Counted from the stretch's first letter, positions 7,997 through 21,702 are shown. The stretch is 64,000 nt of DNA from Streptomyces sp. NBC_01707 (GCF_041438805.1 NZ_CP109190.1:3658001-3722000), one strand, 5' to 3'. Notes: generated by a model from the letters alone, not told the origin. A program made the numbers and translations.

Positions 7997-10600
7997 TCAG
8001 CGCATCAGTACGCCCGCACCGTCTCCCGTCGCTTCCGTCGGCAGGGCGACCAGGCCCAGTTCCGCGCTGGTCGCGAGCAACGGGTGGGCCGGAAGTACCC
8101 GCACGGTGTAGCCGTAGGGCCCGGTGCGGTCGAGGGCGAGCGGGCCCTCGTACAACCAGCGGCCCTCCAGGTCCTGACCGCCGGTCGGCTTCAGCGGGAA
8201 GACCTGGGTGTCCGAGATCGCGTCGGCGGAGTCGACCCGCCCGGCCACCGCCTGCACCTCCACATCGTCCGGCTCCAGTGCTCCGAGGGCGATCCGGACC
8301 CGCAGCGCCAGCGTGGACCCCAGCTCGGCCGAGCTGCCCGCGGCGCTCGGCGCCACGGCCTCCACGTGATCGACGGCGACCCGCGGCCAGGCCGCACGGA
8401 CCCGGGCCTTCCAGTCCGCGAGTTCCCGCGCCGTGGCGGCGTCCAGGGAGCGGTGGGCCTGCGCGGCCGGTGCGTACAACCGCTCCACGTACTCACGCAC
8501 CATGCGTCCCGCCAGAACCTTGGGCCCGAGCGAGCCCACCGTGCGACGGACCATCTCCACCCAGCGTTCGGGCAGCCCTTCGGCGCCCCGGTCGTAGAAG
8601 CGTGGTGCGACCCGCTCCTCGATCAGTTCGTAGAGAGCATTCGCCTCCAGCTCGTCGCGCCGGTCCTCGTCCATGGCGGACCCGTCCGCGGTCGGGATCG
8701 CCCAACCGAAGTCCGGTTCGAACCACTCGTCCCACCAGCCGTCGAGCACCGACAGATTGAGACAGCCGTTGAGGGCGGCCTTCATCCCGCTCGTCCCGCA
8801 CGCCTCCAGCGGGCGCAGCGGGTTGTTGAGCCAGACGTCGCAGCCCGGGTAGAGCTTCTGTGCCATCGCCATCCCGTAGTCGGGCAGGAAGACGATGCGA
8901 TGGCGGACCCTGGGGTCGTCGGAGAACCGCACCAGCTCCTGGACCAGCCGCTTGCCGCTGTCGTCGGCAGGGTGTGCCTTGCCCGCGACGACGATCTGAA
9001 TCGGCCGGGTCGGGTGGAGCAGCAGTTCCATCAGCCGGTGACGGTCGCGCAGCATCAGGGTCAGCCGCTTGTACGAGGGCACGCGGCGGGCGAAGCCGAT
9101 GGTCAGTACGTCCGGGTCCAGCACACCGTCGATCCAGCCGAGTTCGGCCGGCTCGGCGCCCCGTGTCCGCCACGAGGCGGAGAGCCTCTTGCGCACCTCG
9201 GTCACCAGCTGTTCGCGCAGGTTCCGCCGCAGGTCCCAGATCTCCCGGTCCGGGATCCCGGCCGCCGCGTCCCAGCGTCCCGGCGTTCCCCCGTACCGGT
9301 CCCGGAGTTCGAAGATCTCGGGCGCGACCCAGGTGGGCGCGTGCACGCCGTTGGTCACCGAGGTGATCGGCACCTCCGCAGCGTCGAATCCCGGCCACAG
9401 CCCCGCGAACATCTTCCGGCTGACCGCGCCGTGCAGGGTGGAGACACCGTTGGCACGCTGGGCCAGTCGCAGGCCCATGACCGCCATGTTGAAAAGGCCG
9501 GGCTCACCGCCGGGATAGGTCTCCATACCGAGTTGCAGGATCCGCTCGACGCCCACGCCCGCCAGTTCACCGTCGTCGCCGAAGTGGCGGGCGACGAGCT
9601 CCCGGTCGAAGCGGTCGATTCCGGCCGGCACCGGGGTGTGGGTGGTGAAGACCGTGCCGGCCCGCACCGCCTCGACCGAGGAGTCGAAATCCAGCCCGGT
9701 GCCGGAGAGTTCACGAATGCGTTCCAGCCCGAGGAAACCGGCGTGCCCCTCGTTGGTGTGGAACACCTCCGGCTCGGGGTGCCCGGTGAGCCGGCAGTAG
9801 GTCCGTACGGCCCGTACCCCGCCGATGCCGAGCAGCATCTCCTGGAGCAGACGGTGCTCACTGCCGCCGCCGTACAGCCGGTCGGTGACATCGCGCTCGC
9901 CGGGCGCGTTCTCCTCCACGTCGGAGTCGAGCAGGAGCAGCGGGATGCGGCCGACCTGGGCCTGCCAGATGCGGGCGTGGAGCGAGCGGCCGCCGGGGAG
10001 GGCCAGTACCACTTGGCTCGGTGTTCCGTCGGCCTCGCGCAACAGGGTGAGCGGCAGTTCGTTCGGGTCGAGGACGGGATAGTGCTCCTGCTGCCATCCT
10101 TCGCGTGACAGGCTCTGGCGGAAGTAGCCGTGCCGGTAGAGCAGCCCCACCCCGACGAGGGGTACGCCCAGGTCGCTGGCGGCCTTCAGATGGTCCCCGG
10201 CAAGGATGCCGAGTCCGCCGGAGTACTGGGGAAGGGCTGCGGCCACTCCGAACTCGGGCGAGAAGTACGCCACGGCGGCGGGCAGTTCCGTGCCCTGCGC
10301 CTGCTGCTCCTGGTACCACCTGGGACCGTCCAGATAGTCCTGGAGGGCGCCGGACACCTCGCTGAGCCGGTGCAGGAACTGCTCGTCCCGGGCCAGCTCG
10401 GCGAGCCGCCCGGCGGAGACGGTACCGAGCAGACCCACAGGGTCGGAGTCCGCCGCCCGGCTGCCCTCCGGGGCGACGGCCTGGAAGAGCTCACGTGTCT
10501 CGGTGTGCCAGGACCAGCGCAGGTTGCGGGCGAGGTCGCTGAGCGGTTGAAGGGGATCGGGGAGGACGGGGCGCACGGTGAATCGACGAATGGCCTTCAC
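7997..10600 (-). CDS. glgP: Alpha-glucan (glycogen) phosphorylase, GT35
   Basis: The 867-residue enzyme removes glucose-1-phosphate from alpha-1,4-glucan ends using pyridoxal phosphate. The PLP Lys is predicted at about residue 607 in EACGTSGMKAALNG, the form found in the shorter actinobacterial/Thermotoga-type phosphorylases, here with an extra N-terminal domain (VKAIRRFTVRPVLPDPLQPL). I chose the GTG at 10600 because AAAGGTGG lies 6 bases upstream and because the family begins with this motif. The open frame extends another 77 codons but with non-coding composition. The gene is divergent from the glgE operon, as in other streptomycetes, placing glucan breakdown next to glucan synthesis. Confidence 0.93.
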   Translation of the reverse strand: MKAIRRFTVRPVLPDPLQPLSDLARNLRWSWHTETRELFQAVAPEGSRAADSDPVGLLGTVSAGRLAELARDEQFLHRLSEVSGALQDYLDGPRWYQEQQAQGTELPAAVAYFSPEFGVAAALPQYSGGLGILAGDHLKAASDLGVPLVGVGLLYRHGYFRQSLSREGWQQEHYPVLDPNELPLTLLREADGTPSQVVLALPGGRSLHARIWQAQVGRIPLLLLDSDVEENAPGERDVTDRLYGGGSEHRLLQEMLLGIGGVRAVRTYCRLTGHPEPEVFHTNEGHAGFLGLERIRELSGTGLDFDSSVEAVRAGTVFTTHTPVPAGIDRFDRELVARHFGDDGELAGVGVERILQLGMETYPGGEPGLFNMAVMGLRLAQRANGVSTLHGAVSRKMFAGLWPGFDAAEVPITSVTNGVHAPTWVAPEIFELRDRYGGTPGRWDAAAGIPDREIWDLRRNLREQLVTEVRKRLSASWRTRGAEPAELGWIDGVLDPDVLTIGFARRVPSYKRLTLMLRDRHRLMELLLHPTRPIQIVVAGKAHPADDSGKRLVQELVRFSDDPRVRHRIVFLPDYGMAMAQKLYPGCDVWLNNPLRPLEACGTSGMKAALNGCLNLSVLDGWWDEWFEPDFGWAIPTADGSAMDEDRRDELEANALYELIEERVAPRFYDRGAEGLPERWVEMVRRTVGSLGPKVLAGRMVREYVERLYAPAAQAHRSLDAATARELADWKARVRAAWPRVAVDHVEAVAPSAAGSSAELGSTLALRVRIALGALEPDDVEVQAVAGRVDSADAISDTQVFPLKPTGGQDLEGRWLYEGPLALDRTGPYGYTVRVLPAHPLLATSAELGLVALPTEATGDGAGVLMR

Positions 10601-11221
10601 GTATTCCACCTTTACAGGGGACGTACGAATCCGAGGGGACGCACCACGGTGTGCGCCCTCTCCGTCACCCTCGACGGTAGCGGTGCACCGTACTGCGAAA
10701 CCACGGCGCGCGACCGGCTCACAGCATGCGACGCCCGGTGAGCCGCCCACCCCGGCCACGCCCCCGGCCGACGCCCCGCGGGCATGGATCCCCTCCGTAT
10801 CACTGCCCTCTCGGAGCAAATCGCTGCACATCCGCCACGGGGGTTATGGCCGATTCCACCCCCTCGGGTGGCCTTGTGGCACCTCATCCCACAAGGAAGG
10901 CTGCCGTGTGGCACGTACGGGGTCGGGGGGTGGACCGGCCGACCACCGGCGCGACTCCGTGCGGCGAGTTCCACGTCGAGGAGGAGGTTTCGGCTCATGG
11001 GACGGGCACGACGACGCCCGGCACGGCCCGCCCGAGTACCGGCGAGGCCGGCCGTGCCGGCCCGTCATCAGGGACGGAGCCCGGCGCATTCAGACCTTCA
11101 CAGCTACGCCCGAGTAGTTAACAAACCACCGGATTGGCCCCCCGAGAACGGTGGGAAGGCTTCTGCGGTACACAGCCCGAATACCGCCCGAATGCGGATC
11201 ATCTGCGATCCAGCAGCGGCT

Positions 11222-11238
11222 CGTACGCAGTGCGTACG
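11222..11238. promoter_or_regulatory. 17-bp palindrome upstream of glgE
   Basis: CGTACGCA, a central G, then TGCGTACG form a perfect dyad with 8-base arms, 90 bases before the glgE ATG. It looks like an operator, but no matching regulator is known to me. Confidence 0.45.
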
Positions 11239-11287
11239 GGACCGGTGTGCATCCGGCCCCCACCCGTACACCACACCCGTGCCCCAG

Positions 11288-11309
11288 CCATTCGAGTGCC
11301 ATTCGAGTG
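11288..11309 (+). repeat. Tandem 11-bp direct repeat before glgE
   Basis: CCATTCGAGTG occurs twice back to back, ending about 10 bases before the AGGAG ribosome binding site of glgE. One helical turn spacing would suit a side-by-side protein binding site, or it may be a chance duplication. Confidence 0.5.
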
Positions 11310-11328
11310 AACGCGGACAGGAGCGGCC

Positions 11329-13520
<2,192 letters not shown>

Positions 13521-13524
<4 letters not shown>

Positions 13525-15227
13525 TCGTCAATGAGCCTGTCCACGACAAGTTCGAGGACACCCCCGCCAAGGACCGCGATCCCGACTGGTTCAAGCGCGC
13601 AGTCTTCTACGAAGTCCTCGTCCGGTCCTTCCAGGACTCCAACGGTGACGGCATCGGCGACCTCAAGGGTCTCACCGCCAAGTTGGACTACCTGCAGTGG
13701 CTCGGCGTCGACTGCCTCTGGCTGCCACCGTTCTTCAAGTCGCCGCTGCGCGACGGCGGCTACGACGTCTCCGACTACACCGCGGTACTGCCGGAGTTCG
13801 GCGATCTCGCCGACTTCGTGGAGTTCGTCGATGCCGCGCACCAGCGCGGCATGCGCGTGATCATCGACTTCGTCATGAACCACACGAGCGATCAGCACGA
13901 CTGGTTCCAGCAGTCCCGCAGCGACCCCGACGGCCCGTACGGCGACTACTACGTCTGGGCCGACGACGACAAGCAGTTCCAGGACGCCCGGGTCATCTTC
14001 GTCGACACCGAGACCTCCAACTGGACCTTCGACCCGGTGCGCAAGCAGTACTACTGGCACCGGTTCTTCTCGCACCAGCCCGATCTCAACTACGAGAACC
14101 CGGCGGTGCAGGAGGAGATCATCTCCGCACTCCGCTTCTGGCTGGACCTCGGGATCGACGGCTTCCGCGTCGACGCCGTGCCGTACCTCTACCAGCGGGA
14201 GGGCACCAACTGCGAGAACCTCCCGGAGACCCACCAGTTCCTCAAGCGGCTCCGCAAGGAGATCGACGCGCACTACCCGGACACCGTGCTGCTCGCCGAG
14301 GCCAACCAGTGGCCGGAAGACGTCGTCGACTACTTCGGCGACTTCCCGGCCGGCGGCGACGAATGCCATATGGCCTTCCACTTCCCGGTGATGCCGCGGA
14401 TCTTCATGGCCGTACGGCGCGAGAGCCGCTACCCGGTCTCCGAAATCCTGGCGAAGACCCCGGAGATCCCGTCCGGCTGTCAGTGGGGAATCTTCCTGCG
14501 CAACCACGACGAGCTCACGCTCGAGATGGTCACGGACGAAGAGCGCGACTACATGTACGCGGAGTACGCCAAGGATCCCCGGATGCGGGCCAACATCGGC
14601 ATCCGGCGGCGGCTCGCGCCCCTGCTGGACAACGACCGCAACCAGATCGAGCTGTTCACGGCACTGCTCCTGTCCTTGCCGGGTTCCCCGATTCTCTACT
14701 ACGGGGACGAGATCGGGATGGGCGACAACATCTGGCTGGGCGACCGGGATGCCGTGCGGACCCCGATGCAGTGGACGCCGGACCGGAACGCGGGATTCTC
14801 CTCCAGCGATCCGGGCCGCCTCTATCTCCCCACGATCATGGACCCGGTCTACGGCTACCAAGTGACCAATGTCGAGGCGTCGATGGCCTCGCCGTCGTCG
14901 CTGCTGCACTGGACACGGCGGATGATCGAGATCCGCAAGCAGAACCGGGCGTTCGGACTCGGCTCGTACAGCGAACTGCCGTCGTCGAACCCCGCCGTGC
15001 TCGCCTTCACCCGTGAGTACAAGGACGATCTCGTCCTGTGCGTGCACAACTTCTCGCGGTTCGCGCAGCCGACGGAGCTCGATCTGCGGTTGTTCAACGG
15101 GCGTCATCCGGTGGAGCTGATCGGTGGGGTGCGGTTCCCTGCGATCGGTCAGTGGCCCTACCTGCTGACTCTCGCCGGGCACGGTTTCTACTGGTTCAGG
15201 TTGCGGAAGGACGTGCCGCCGAGCTGA
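13521..15227 (+). CDS. treS: Trehalose synthase (maltose alpha-glucosyltransferase), GH13_16
   Basis: TreS interconverts trehalose and maltose, and in the GlgE pathway supplies maltose to the maltokinase. The 568-residue protein is of normal length for a TreS without a fused kinase. Catalytic residues are Asp218 ([11 protein letters not shown]), Glu260 ([11 protein letters not shown]) and Asp330 ([10 protein letters not shown]). The N-terminal [20 protein letters not shown] is the family signature. The start overlaps the glgE stop (ATGA). A gap of 331 bases with short repeats separates it from mak. Confidence 0.96.
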
Positions 15228-15558
15228 TACGGCGTCAATTTCCACCGCTGACCGCGGGGCGGTTTCCGCCGCCCCGCACGGGGCACTCTCCCCCACATCG
15301 AGCTCTTCAGGGCTCTTCAGGGCTCTTCGGGGTTCTTCAGGGCTCTTCAGGCGGTTACGGAACTTCGGGGCCCTTCGGGGCGGCTCCCCCGGAGTCGTTC
15401 GGGAGTCCTTCCGGGGGCCTCGTGCCTTTTCGAGGTCCTCACGTCGAGTCCGTACGGACCATCCTGACCCGACACGTCCCGCACAGCCGGACAGCTATTG
15501 CCGCAATCCGGGACACTCTTCGCATCCTGTGGTGTGCCCGGGGAAAGGACGCGATGCC
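15228..15558 (+). other. treS-mak spacer
   Basis: No gene is visible in these 331 bases. It contains the 10-bp tandem repeat at 15301-15350 and, after it, a hairpin (CCCCCGGA at 15386-15393 with TCCGGGGG at 15410-15417). Together they may attenuate or process the operon transcript between treS and mak. Confidence 0.5.
15301..15350 (+). repeat. Five tandem copies of a 10-bp unit
   Basis: The unit GGCTCTTCAG repeats five times in register (first copy AGCTCTTCAG, third GGCTCTTCGG, fourth GGTTCTTCAG). Degenerate CTTCGGGG copies continue for another 30 bases. The 10-base period equals one DNA turn. Confidence 0.85.
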
Positions 15559-16977
15559 ATGTCGGAGGCTGCATCCACTCGGGTCGCCCTCGCGAACAGC
15601 ACAGCCCTGCTCCCGTCACTCGCCCCGCTGCTGCACGAATGGCTGCCCCGGCAGCGGTGGTTCGCGGGCAAGGGGCGGCCGGTCACGGCCTTCTCCCTTG
15701 TCTCGGCGACCGAAATACTGCCGGTGGACGCCGATGCCACCGGGCTCGACCAGGGGACCGGCCCCGGGACGGGGCCGGGGCTGCTCCATCTGTTGATCCG
15801 GGTCCACCAGCCGTCCCTGCCCGCCCAGTCGCCCGACGACTGCTACCAGATGCTGCTCGGGGTACGGTCCACGCTGCCGCCACGGCTCGCCCCGGCCCTC
15901 ATCGGCCATGTGGCGGGCGGTCCGCTGGCCGGCCGGACGGTCTACGAGGGGCTGCACGATCCGCGCCTCGCCGAACTCCTGCTGGAACGGCTCCGTACCC
16001 CCGGCACCCTCGGCACCCTCCGCTTCGACCGGGGCGCCGCCCCCATCCCTGCCGGGCTCACCCCCCGCGTGCTCGACACCGAACAGTCCAACTCCTCCCT
16101 CGTTTTCGGCAACGCCTACATCTTCAAGATCTTCCGCCGGGTCTTCCCCGGCACCAACCCGGATCTGGAACTGCCGCTCGCTCTCTCCCGGGAGGGCTGT
16201 GGGCGGGTGCCGGAACCCGTCGCCTGGTTCGAGGCGACGGCCCCCGAGCCCCTCACCCTCGGCGTTCTCCAGCCGTTCCTGCGCGGCGCGGAGGACGGCT
16301 GGCAACTGGCGCTGCGCGCGCTGGGCTCGGGCCATGACTTCACGCGCGAGGCCCGAGCCCTGGGGCGGGCCACGGCCGAGGTGCACACGGCGCTCGCCAC
16401 CGCCCTGCCGACACCCGTGCTGGGCAGCGCCCAGACCGAGCATCTCGCCGCCGGAATGCTGCAGCGGCTGGAGGCGGCCGCCCAAGCCGTTCCGGCTCTC
16501 GTGCCCTACGTCCCCGGGCTGCGCACCGCGTTCGACGCCGTTGCCGCGCTGGGTCACAAGGGCCGCAGCTGGGCCGCACAGCGCGTCCACGGCGACCTTC
16601 ATCTCGGCCAGACGCTGCGCGCGGCCGACGGATTCTGGTCACTGATCGACTTCGAGGGCGAACCGGCGCGCCCCCTCCTGGAACGCCGGCGTCCGCAGCC
16701 GCCGGTGCGCGACATCGCGGGCATGCTCCGCTCCTTCGACTACGCGGCCCGCTCGCACCGGCCCTGGAACGCCGAGTGGGCGGCCCGCTGCCGAGCGGCG
16801 TACTGCGACGGGTACGCGGAGGCCGCGGGCGTCGATCCGCGCAGCGAACCGGAGTTGTTGCGGGCCCACGAGACCGACAAGGCGGTGTACGAGGTGCTGT
16901 ACGAGGCCCGGCACCGGCCCGACTGGCTGCCGGTCCCGATGGCCGCGATCCACCGCCTGGCCGCCGCCGTCGACTGA
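15559..16977 (+). CDS. mak: Maltokinase (ATP to maltose-1-phosphate)
   Basis: This kinase (Mak, also called Pep2) phosphorylates maltose from TreS to the maltose 1-phosphate used by GlgE. The 472-residue protein has the aminoglycoside-phosphotransferase-like kinase fold. The catalytic loop is [10 protein letters not shown] (His344-Asp346) and the metal site is IDFEGEP (from Asp364). The N-terminal cap domain carries the family motif [10 protein letters not shown] (31-40). I chose the ATG at 15559 with AAAGGA upstream; GTG codons at 15529 and 15532 are in frame but lack a ribosome binding site. glgB follows after 95 bases. Confidence 0.95.
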   Translation: MSEAASTRVALANSTALLPSLAPLLHEWLPRQRWFAGKGRPVTAFSLVSATEILPVDADATGLDQGTGPGTGPGLLHLLIRVHQPSLPAQSPDDCYQMLLGVRSTLPPRLAPALIGHVAGGPLAGRTVYEGLHDPRLAELLLERLRTPGTLGTLRFDRGAAPIPAGLTPRVLDTEQSNSSLVFGNAYIFKIFRRVFPGTNPDLELPLALSREGCGRVPEPVAWFEATAPEPLTLGVLQPFLRGAEDGWQLALRALGSGHDFTREARALGRATAEVHTALATALPTPVLGSAQTEHLAAGMLQRLEAAAQAVPALVPYVPGLRTAFDAVAALGHKGRSWAAQRVHGDLHLGQTLRAADGFWSLIDFEGEPARPLLERRRPQPPVRDIAGMLRSFDYAARSHRPWNAEWAARCRAAYCDGYAEAAGVDPRSEPELLRAHETDKAVYEVLYEARHRPDWLPVPMAAIHRLAAAVD

Positions 16978-17072
16978 TGCCCCGCGGAGTGCCTTCTTCG
17001 GCCGGGCGGCTTCTTCCCTGCCCGGGCCACCTGATTCCTGCCTCACCAACACCCCTCGAGGAGGCTGTCCCT

Positions 17073-19520
17073 GTGACCGCCCGCAAGCCGCCCCGCAAAG
17101 CGCCCGATCCCACCACGACCCCGTCCGCGCCCGCTGCCGAGCCGACCCCAGCGGTCCAGCCGGCCCCAGCGGCCCCAGCGGCCCAGCCGGCAGTCTCAGC
17201 CCCCACGGGCGCCGCGGCACCCTCGGCGCCCGTGGGCTCGGCGACCTCCCCGGCCAAGCGGAAGAAGACGGCGGAGAAGCGGACCGACGCCTCCGCCCCA
17301 CGGCCACGGCGTGGCGGCGGTCGCGGTGTCCGGCCGGTGCGGGCTCTCGACGACGCCGACCGGGGACGGCTGCTCGCCGGTGAGCACCATGCCCCGCACG
17401 ACCTGCTCGGCGCGCACATGGTCCGCGGCGGAGTGGCGATCCGGGTGCTCCGCCCGTACGCGCGATCGGTGACCGTGCTCGCCAAGGGGCTGCGGACCGA
17501 GCTGCACGACGACGGCGACGGCTTCTTCTCCGGTCTGCTGCCGGTGCCGTCCGTCCCCGAGTACCAACTCCTGGTCGGCTACGCGGACAACGAGATCGAG
17601 GTCCATGATCCGTACCGCTTCCTGCCCGCGCTCGGCGATCTCGATCTGCATCTGATCGGCGAGGGACGGCACGAGGAGCTGTGGACCGCCCTCGGCGCAC
17701 AGCCCATGGAGCACCAGGGTGTCGCCGGTACGCGGTTCACCGTCTGGGCGCCCAATGCCCGCGGTGTGCGGATCATCGGGGACTTCAACTACTGGGACGG
17801 CACGGGCTTCCCGATGCGTTCGCTCGGCTCCAGCGGTGTCTGGGAGCTGTTCCTCCCCGCGATCGGCGAGGGTGCGCTCTACAAGTTCGACATCTGCCGC
17901 CCGGACGGTACGCACACCGTGCGCGCCGACCCGATGGCCCGCCGCACCGAGGTCCCGCCCGCCAATGCCTCGGTAGTGACGGCCTCGCACCATGAGTGGC
18001 AGGACCAGGAGTGGATGGCGCACCGCGGGGACGTTCCCGTGCACGAAGCGCCGTTGTCCGTGTACGAGGTACATCTGCCGTCCTGGCGGCCGGGACTCAC
18101 GTACCGCCGGCTCGCCGAGCAACTTCCCGCCTATGTGAGGGAGCTGGGTTTCACACATGTGGAGCTGATGCCTGTCTCCGAGCACCCCTTCGGCGGCTCC
18201 TGGGGCTATCAGGTCACCGGCTTCTTCGCCCCGACCTCGCGCATGGGCACCCCTGACGACTTCCGGTATCTGATCGACGCGCTGCACCGGTCCGGCATCG
18301 GTGTCATCGTCGACTGGGTGCCCGCGCACTTCCCACGCGACGACTGGGCGCTCGCCGAGTTCGACGGCCGCCCGCTGTACGAGCACTCGGACCCGGCACG
18401 CGCCGCACATCCCGACTGGGGCACGCTCGAGTTCGACTTCGGCCGCACGGAGGTGCGCAACTTCCTGGTCGCCAACGCCACGTACTGGTGCGAGGAGTTC
18501 CACATCGACGGGCTGCGGGTCGACGCCGTCGCCTCGATGCTCTACCTCGACTACTCGCGCGAGGACGGGGGATGGTCTCCGAACGAGCACGGCGGCCGGG
18601 AGAACCTGGATGCTGTCGCCTTCCTCCAGGAGATGAACGCCACCGTGTACCGGCGTAATCCCGGCGTCGTCACCATCGCCGAGGAGTCCACCGCCTGGGA
18701 CGGCGTCACACGCGCCACCCACCATGTCGGCCCCGGCGGTTTCGGCGGGCTCGGCTTCGGGCTGAAGTGGAACATGGGCTGGATGCACGACTCCCTGGAG
18801 TACGTCTCGAAGGAGCCGGTGCACCGCAAGTACCACCACAACGAGATGACCTTCTCGATGGTGTACGCCTACAGCGAGAACTACGTGCTGCCGATCTCGC
18901 ACGACGAGGTGGTGCACGGCAAGCGGGCGCTGGTGTCGAAGATGCCCGGCGACTGGTGGCAGCAGCGCGCCAACCACCGGGCGTATCTCGGCTTCATGTG
19001 GGCGCATCCGGGCAAGCAGCTGTTGTTCATGGGGCAGGAGTTCGCCCAGGGCGCCGAGTGGTCGGAGGGCCACGGCCCGGACTGGTGGCTGCTCGATCCC
19101 TCGTACGCGGCGGAGGCTGACCACCGGGGCGTCCGGGACCTGGTGCGTGAGCTGAACGCGGTGTACACGGCGACACCGGCGCTGTGGCAACGGGACACCG
19201 TCCCCGAGGGCTTCGCCTGGGTCGACGGCGGAGCCGCCGAGGACAATGTCTTCGCCTTCCTTCGTTTCGACGCGGACGGTGCGCCGCTGCTCGCGGTGTC
19301 GAACTTCTCGCCGGTGGTCCGCCACGAGTACCGGCTGGGCGTGCCGTCGTCCGTGTCCGCCTGGGCGGAGGTGCTCAACACGGACGCGGCACGGTTCGGC
19401 GGCGGGGACGTCCTCAACCCGGATCCGCTGAAACCGGAGTCCGTCGCCGCCCATGGTCACCGCACGAGCGTCCAGTTCACTCTGCCGCCACTGGCGACGG
19501 TGTGGCTGAAGCCGGTGTGA
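17073..19520 (+). CDS. glgB: 1,4-alpha-glucan branching enzyme, GH13_9
   Basis: GlgB introduces alpha-1,6 branches into the glucan made by GlgE. The GTG at 17073 follows GAGGAGG and gives 815 residues. Residues 1-90 are a Pro/Ala-rich then Lys/Arg-rich disordered extension. They are followed by the N1 and CBM48 domains and the GH13 barrel, with nucleophile Asp484 ([20 protein letters not shown]), acid/base Glu537 ([11 protein letters not shown]) and the [10 protein letters not shown] motif. It is last in the glgE-treS-mak-glgB operon. Its final 44 bases overlap the convergent helD gene, so no separate terminator fits between them. Confidence 0.96.
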   Translation: MTARKPPRKAPDPTTTPSAPAAEPTPAVQPAPAAPAAQPAVSAPTGAAAPSAPVGSATSPAKRKKTAEKRTDASAPRPRRGGGRGVRPVRALDDADRGRLLAGEHHAPHDLLGAHMVRGGVAIRVLRPYARSVTVLAKGLRTELHDDGDGFFSGLLPVPSVPEYQLLVGYADNEIEVHDPYRFLPALGDLDLHLIGEGRHEELWTALGAQPMEHQGVAGTRFTVWAPNARGVRIIGDFNYWDGTGFPMRSLGSSGVWELFLPAIGEGALYKFDICRPDGTHTVRADPMARRTEVPPANASVVTASHHEWQDQEWMAHRGDVPVHEAPLSVYEVHLPSWRPGLTYRRLAEQLPAYVRELGFTHVELMPVSEHPFGGSWGYQVTGFFAPTSRMGTPDDFRYLIDALHRSGIGVIVDWVPAHFPRDDWALAEFDGRPLYEHSDPARAAHPDWGTLEFDFGRTEVRNFLVANATYWCEEFHIDGLRVDAVASMLYLDYSREDGGWSPNEHGGRENLDAVAFLQEMNATVYRRNPGVVTIAEESTAWDGVTRATHHVGPGGFGGLGFGLKWNMGWMHDSLEYVSKEPVHRKYHHNEMTFSMVYAYSENYVLPISHDEVVHGKRALVSKMPGDWWQQRANHRAYLGFMWAHPGKQLLFMGQEFAQGAEWSEGHGPDWWLLDPSYAAEADHRGVRDLVRELNAVYTATPALWQRDTVPEGFAWVDGGAAEDNVFAFLRFDADGAPLLAVSNFSPVVRHEYRLGVPSSVSAWAEVLNTDAARFGGGDVLNPDPLKPESVAAHGHRTSVQFTLPPLATVWLKPV

Positions 19521-21702
19521 TGATCCCGAGCCGCTGGGTGGCCCGGGTCAGCGCCACATAGAGATCGTTGGGGGTCATCAGCGCGGGCGCGACGACGAGA
19601 ACCGTGTCGAACTCCAGGCCCTTGGCCTGGCGTGGGTCGAGCAGGACGACGGGCCGGTGCAGATCCAGCGGCCCGTCGCCGAGTCCGGTGAGTTCCGCGT
19701 GGAGCTCGCGCGGGGCGATGACCGCGAGCCTGCCATCCGCCGGGGCCTCCGCCCGGGCGAGCCCGGCCACGTCGGCGAGCGGCAGAGTGCGCTCCCAGGG
19801 CCGTGCACCGGTGGAGCGGATGGAGCGCGGAGGTTCGAAGGCGGGGTCGGTGGCCCGGCGTCGCTCGGCCGCGTACTCCATGATCTCGGCGGGCGTACGG
19901 TAGTTGACCCCGAGCCGGGCCAGCTGCCAGCGGTCCTGGACGTACGGCGCGAGGATCTCCTGCCAGGAGTCGCAGCCTGCCAGGTCGCCGGTCTGGGCCG
20001 GGTCGCCGACCAGGGTCATCGAGCGGGTCGGGCTGCGGCGCATCAGCAGCCGCCAGGCCATGGCCGACAGCTCCTGCGCCTCGTCGACGATGATGTGCCC
20101 GAACGTCCAGGTCCGGTCGGCGGCGGCGCGCTCGGCGGCGCTGCGGTGGTCGGCCTCCTCCTGACGCTCGGCGAACCGTTCGGCGTCGATGATGTCGTGC
20201 GCCGCGAGGACCTCGGAGGCGTCCTCGTCGATGTCCTCCTTGTCCTCGAACTCGTAGGTACGGGAGGCGTACGAGACGTCGAGGACGCCCTGCGCGTAGG
20301 CGATCTGGCGGGCCCGCTCGGCCTCGGCGGCGGCCCGGGCGGCGGAGTCGTCCGTACCGAGGAGCTCGGCGGCCTCGTCGAGGAGGGGCACATCGGCAGG
20401 TGTCCAGGCGGCCTTCTCCGCGCGCCGGAGCAGCTCGGCGTCGTCCTCGGCGAGATGCGTGGGCTCCTCCAGATAGCCGGCGAGGAACTCCTGCGGGGTG
20501 AGCGGGGGCCACAGGGAGGTGATGGCGGCGTGCACCTCCGCGCTGGCGGCGATGCCCTTGCCGAGCTGCGCGATGTCGTCGGGGCCGAGGAAGTTCGGGC
20601 CGCCGTAGGGGTCGGCGCCGATGCGGTCGGCGAGCTGCGTGGTGAGATCGTCGATGATCCGGAAGGCGAAGGTGGGCAGGGCGAGATTGTGCGGCAGCCC
20701 GGTCTCGCGTGCCTTGTGCCGCGCTTCGACCGCCATGTCCCAGTCGAGGATCAGTTCCCCGTCGTCGTGCGCGATGACGATCGGCTCGCCCTTCTCGGGC
20801 ACCTGCTGCCGGTCCCGTACCGCCTCGGCCAGTACGCCGGCCATGTCCGCCCTGCCCTTCACGGCGGCGGCCGCAGGGCTGTCGGTGCCGGTGGCGTGGA
20901 CGCCGGGGAACAGTTCGCCGACCGTCGACAGCAGTACGCCGGTCTCACCGAGCGAGGGCAGTACGTCACCGATGTAGCCGAGGAAGGCCGGGTTGGGACC
21001 GACGATCAGCACGGCCCGCTTGGCGAGCTGCTCGCGGTGTGCGTACAGCAGATACGCGGCCCGGTGCAGCGCGACCGCGGTCTTCCCGGTGCCCGGCCCT
21101 CCCTCGACGACGAGCACCCCGCGCTGCGGCGCGCGGATGATGTGGTCCTGTTCGGCCTGGATGGTCGAGACGATGTCGCCCATCCGGCCCGTGCGGGCAG
21201 TGTTCAGCGCGGCGAGCAGCACCTCGTCGGCGTCGTGCGACTCGTATCCGGTGCGGGTGGTGTCGGCGAGATCCATGATCTCGTCGTGCAACCCCGTGAC
21301 CGTGCTCCCCTGCGTGGTGATGTGCCTCCTGCGACGCAGTCCCATCGGTTCATATCCGGTCGCGAGATAGAACGGCCGCGCGACAGGAGCCCGCCAGTCG
21401 ATCAGCAACGGGGTCCGCTCGGCGTCGTCCCGCCGGATTCCGATGCGCCCGATGTGGTGAGTGACTCCGTCGCGGCTGTCGATCCGTCCGAAACACAGTC
21501 CCGTGCCGGCGGCATTCAGCGAAGCAAGTGAGGCGGAGTGCTCGGCGACGCCGATATCGCGCTCCACCCGCGCCTGTCGACCGGTGCTGAGCTGCGCGAT
21601 CGTGGTGCGCATGGCGGCTTCGGCCGCTTCCCGGAGCTGGTCGAGCCGCTCGTGGGCGAGGGAGACGAATTGCTGTTCCTGCCGCATTTCCTCGGTTGAC
21701 AA
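19477..21702 (-). CDS. helD: HelD-type RNA polymerase-associated helicase-like ATPase
   Basis: This 741-residue superfamily 1 ATPase belongs to the HelD group, which dislodges stalled RNA polymerase and recycles it; some actinobacterial members protect against rifamycins. An N-terminal coiled coil (residues 1-60, the arm that enters the secondary channel) precedes the split helicase domain. Walker A is GGPGTGKT (201-208), the DE box is [10 protein letters not shown] and the C-terminal motif is [15 protein letters not shown]. Translation starts at TTG, supported by CAGGAG 7 bases upstream. A promoter with TATATT lies about 80 bases upstream. Whether it gives rifamycin resistance cannot be read from sequence. 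Confidence 0.88.
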   Translation of the reverse strand: MSTEEMRQEQQFVSLAHERLDQLREAAEAAMRTTIAQLSTGRQARVERDIGVAEHSASLASLNAAGTGLCFGRIDSRDGVTHHIGRIGIRRDDAERTPLLIDWRAPVARPFYLATGYEPMGLRRRRHITTQGSTVTGLHDEIMDLADTTRTGYESHDADEVLLAALNTARTGRMGDIVSTIQAEQDHIIRAPQRGVLVVEGGPGTGKTAVALHRAAYLLYAHREQLAKRAVLIVGPNPAFLGYIGDVLPSLGETGVLLSTVGELFPGVHATGTDSPAAAAVKGRADMAGVLAEAVRDRQQVPEKGEPIVIAHDDGELILDWDMAVEARHKARETGLPHNLALPTFAFRIIDDLTTQLADRIGADPYGGPNFLGPDDIAQLGKGIAASAEVHAAITSLWPPLTPQEFLAGYLEEPTHLAEDDAELLRRAEKAAWTPADVPLLDEAAELLGTDDSAARAAAEAERARQIAYAQGVLDVSYASRTYEFEDKEDIDEDASEVLAAHDIIDAERFAERQEEADHRSAAERAAADRTWTFGHIIVDEAQELSAMAWRLLMRRSPTRSMTLVGDPAQTGDLAGCDSWQEILAPYVQDRWQLARLGVNYRTPAEIMEYAAERRRATDPAFEPPRSIRSTGARPWERTLPLADVAGLARAEAPADGRLAVIAPRELHAELTGLGDGPLDLHRPVVLLDPRQAKGLEFDTVLVVAPALMTPNDLYVALTRATQRLGIITPASATPSPVAAE

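Larger units (their letters stand above)
10601..11328. other. Divergent glgP/glgE intergenic region
   Basis: This 728-base region separates glgP (minus) from glgE (plus). Several open frames run through it, but all are Arg/Pro/Ala-rich with no good ribosome binding site, so I call none. It holds a 17-bp palindrome and an 11-bp direct repeat near the glgE end, listed separately. The promoters themselves are not obvious by eye. Confidence 0.5.

Noticed and set aside
10612..10998. 128-codon minus-strand frame with a Cys-containing middle, upstream of glgP
   Set aside because: No ribosome binding site and Arg/Pro/Gly-rich composition; more likely leader or promoter DNA.
15301..15350. Possible CRISPR-like array
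   Set aside because: Units are 10 bp and directly adjacent with no spacers; a simple tandem repeat.
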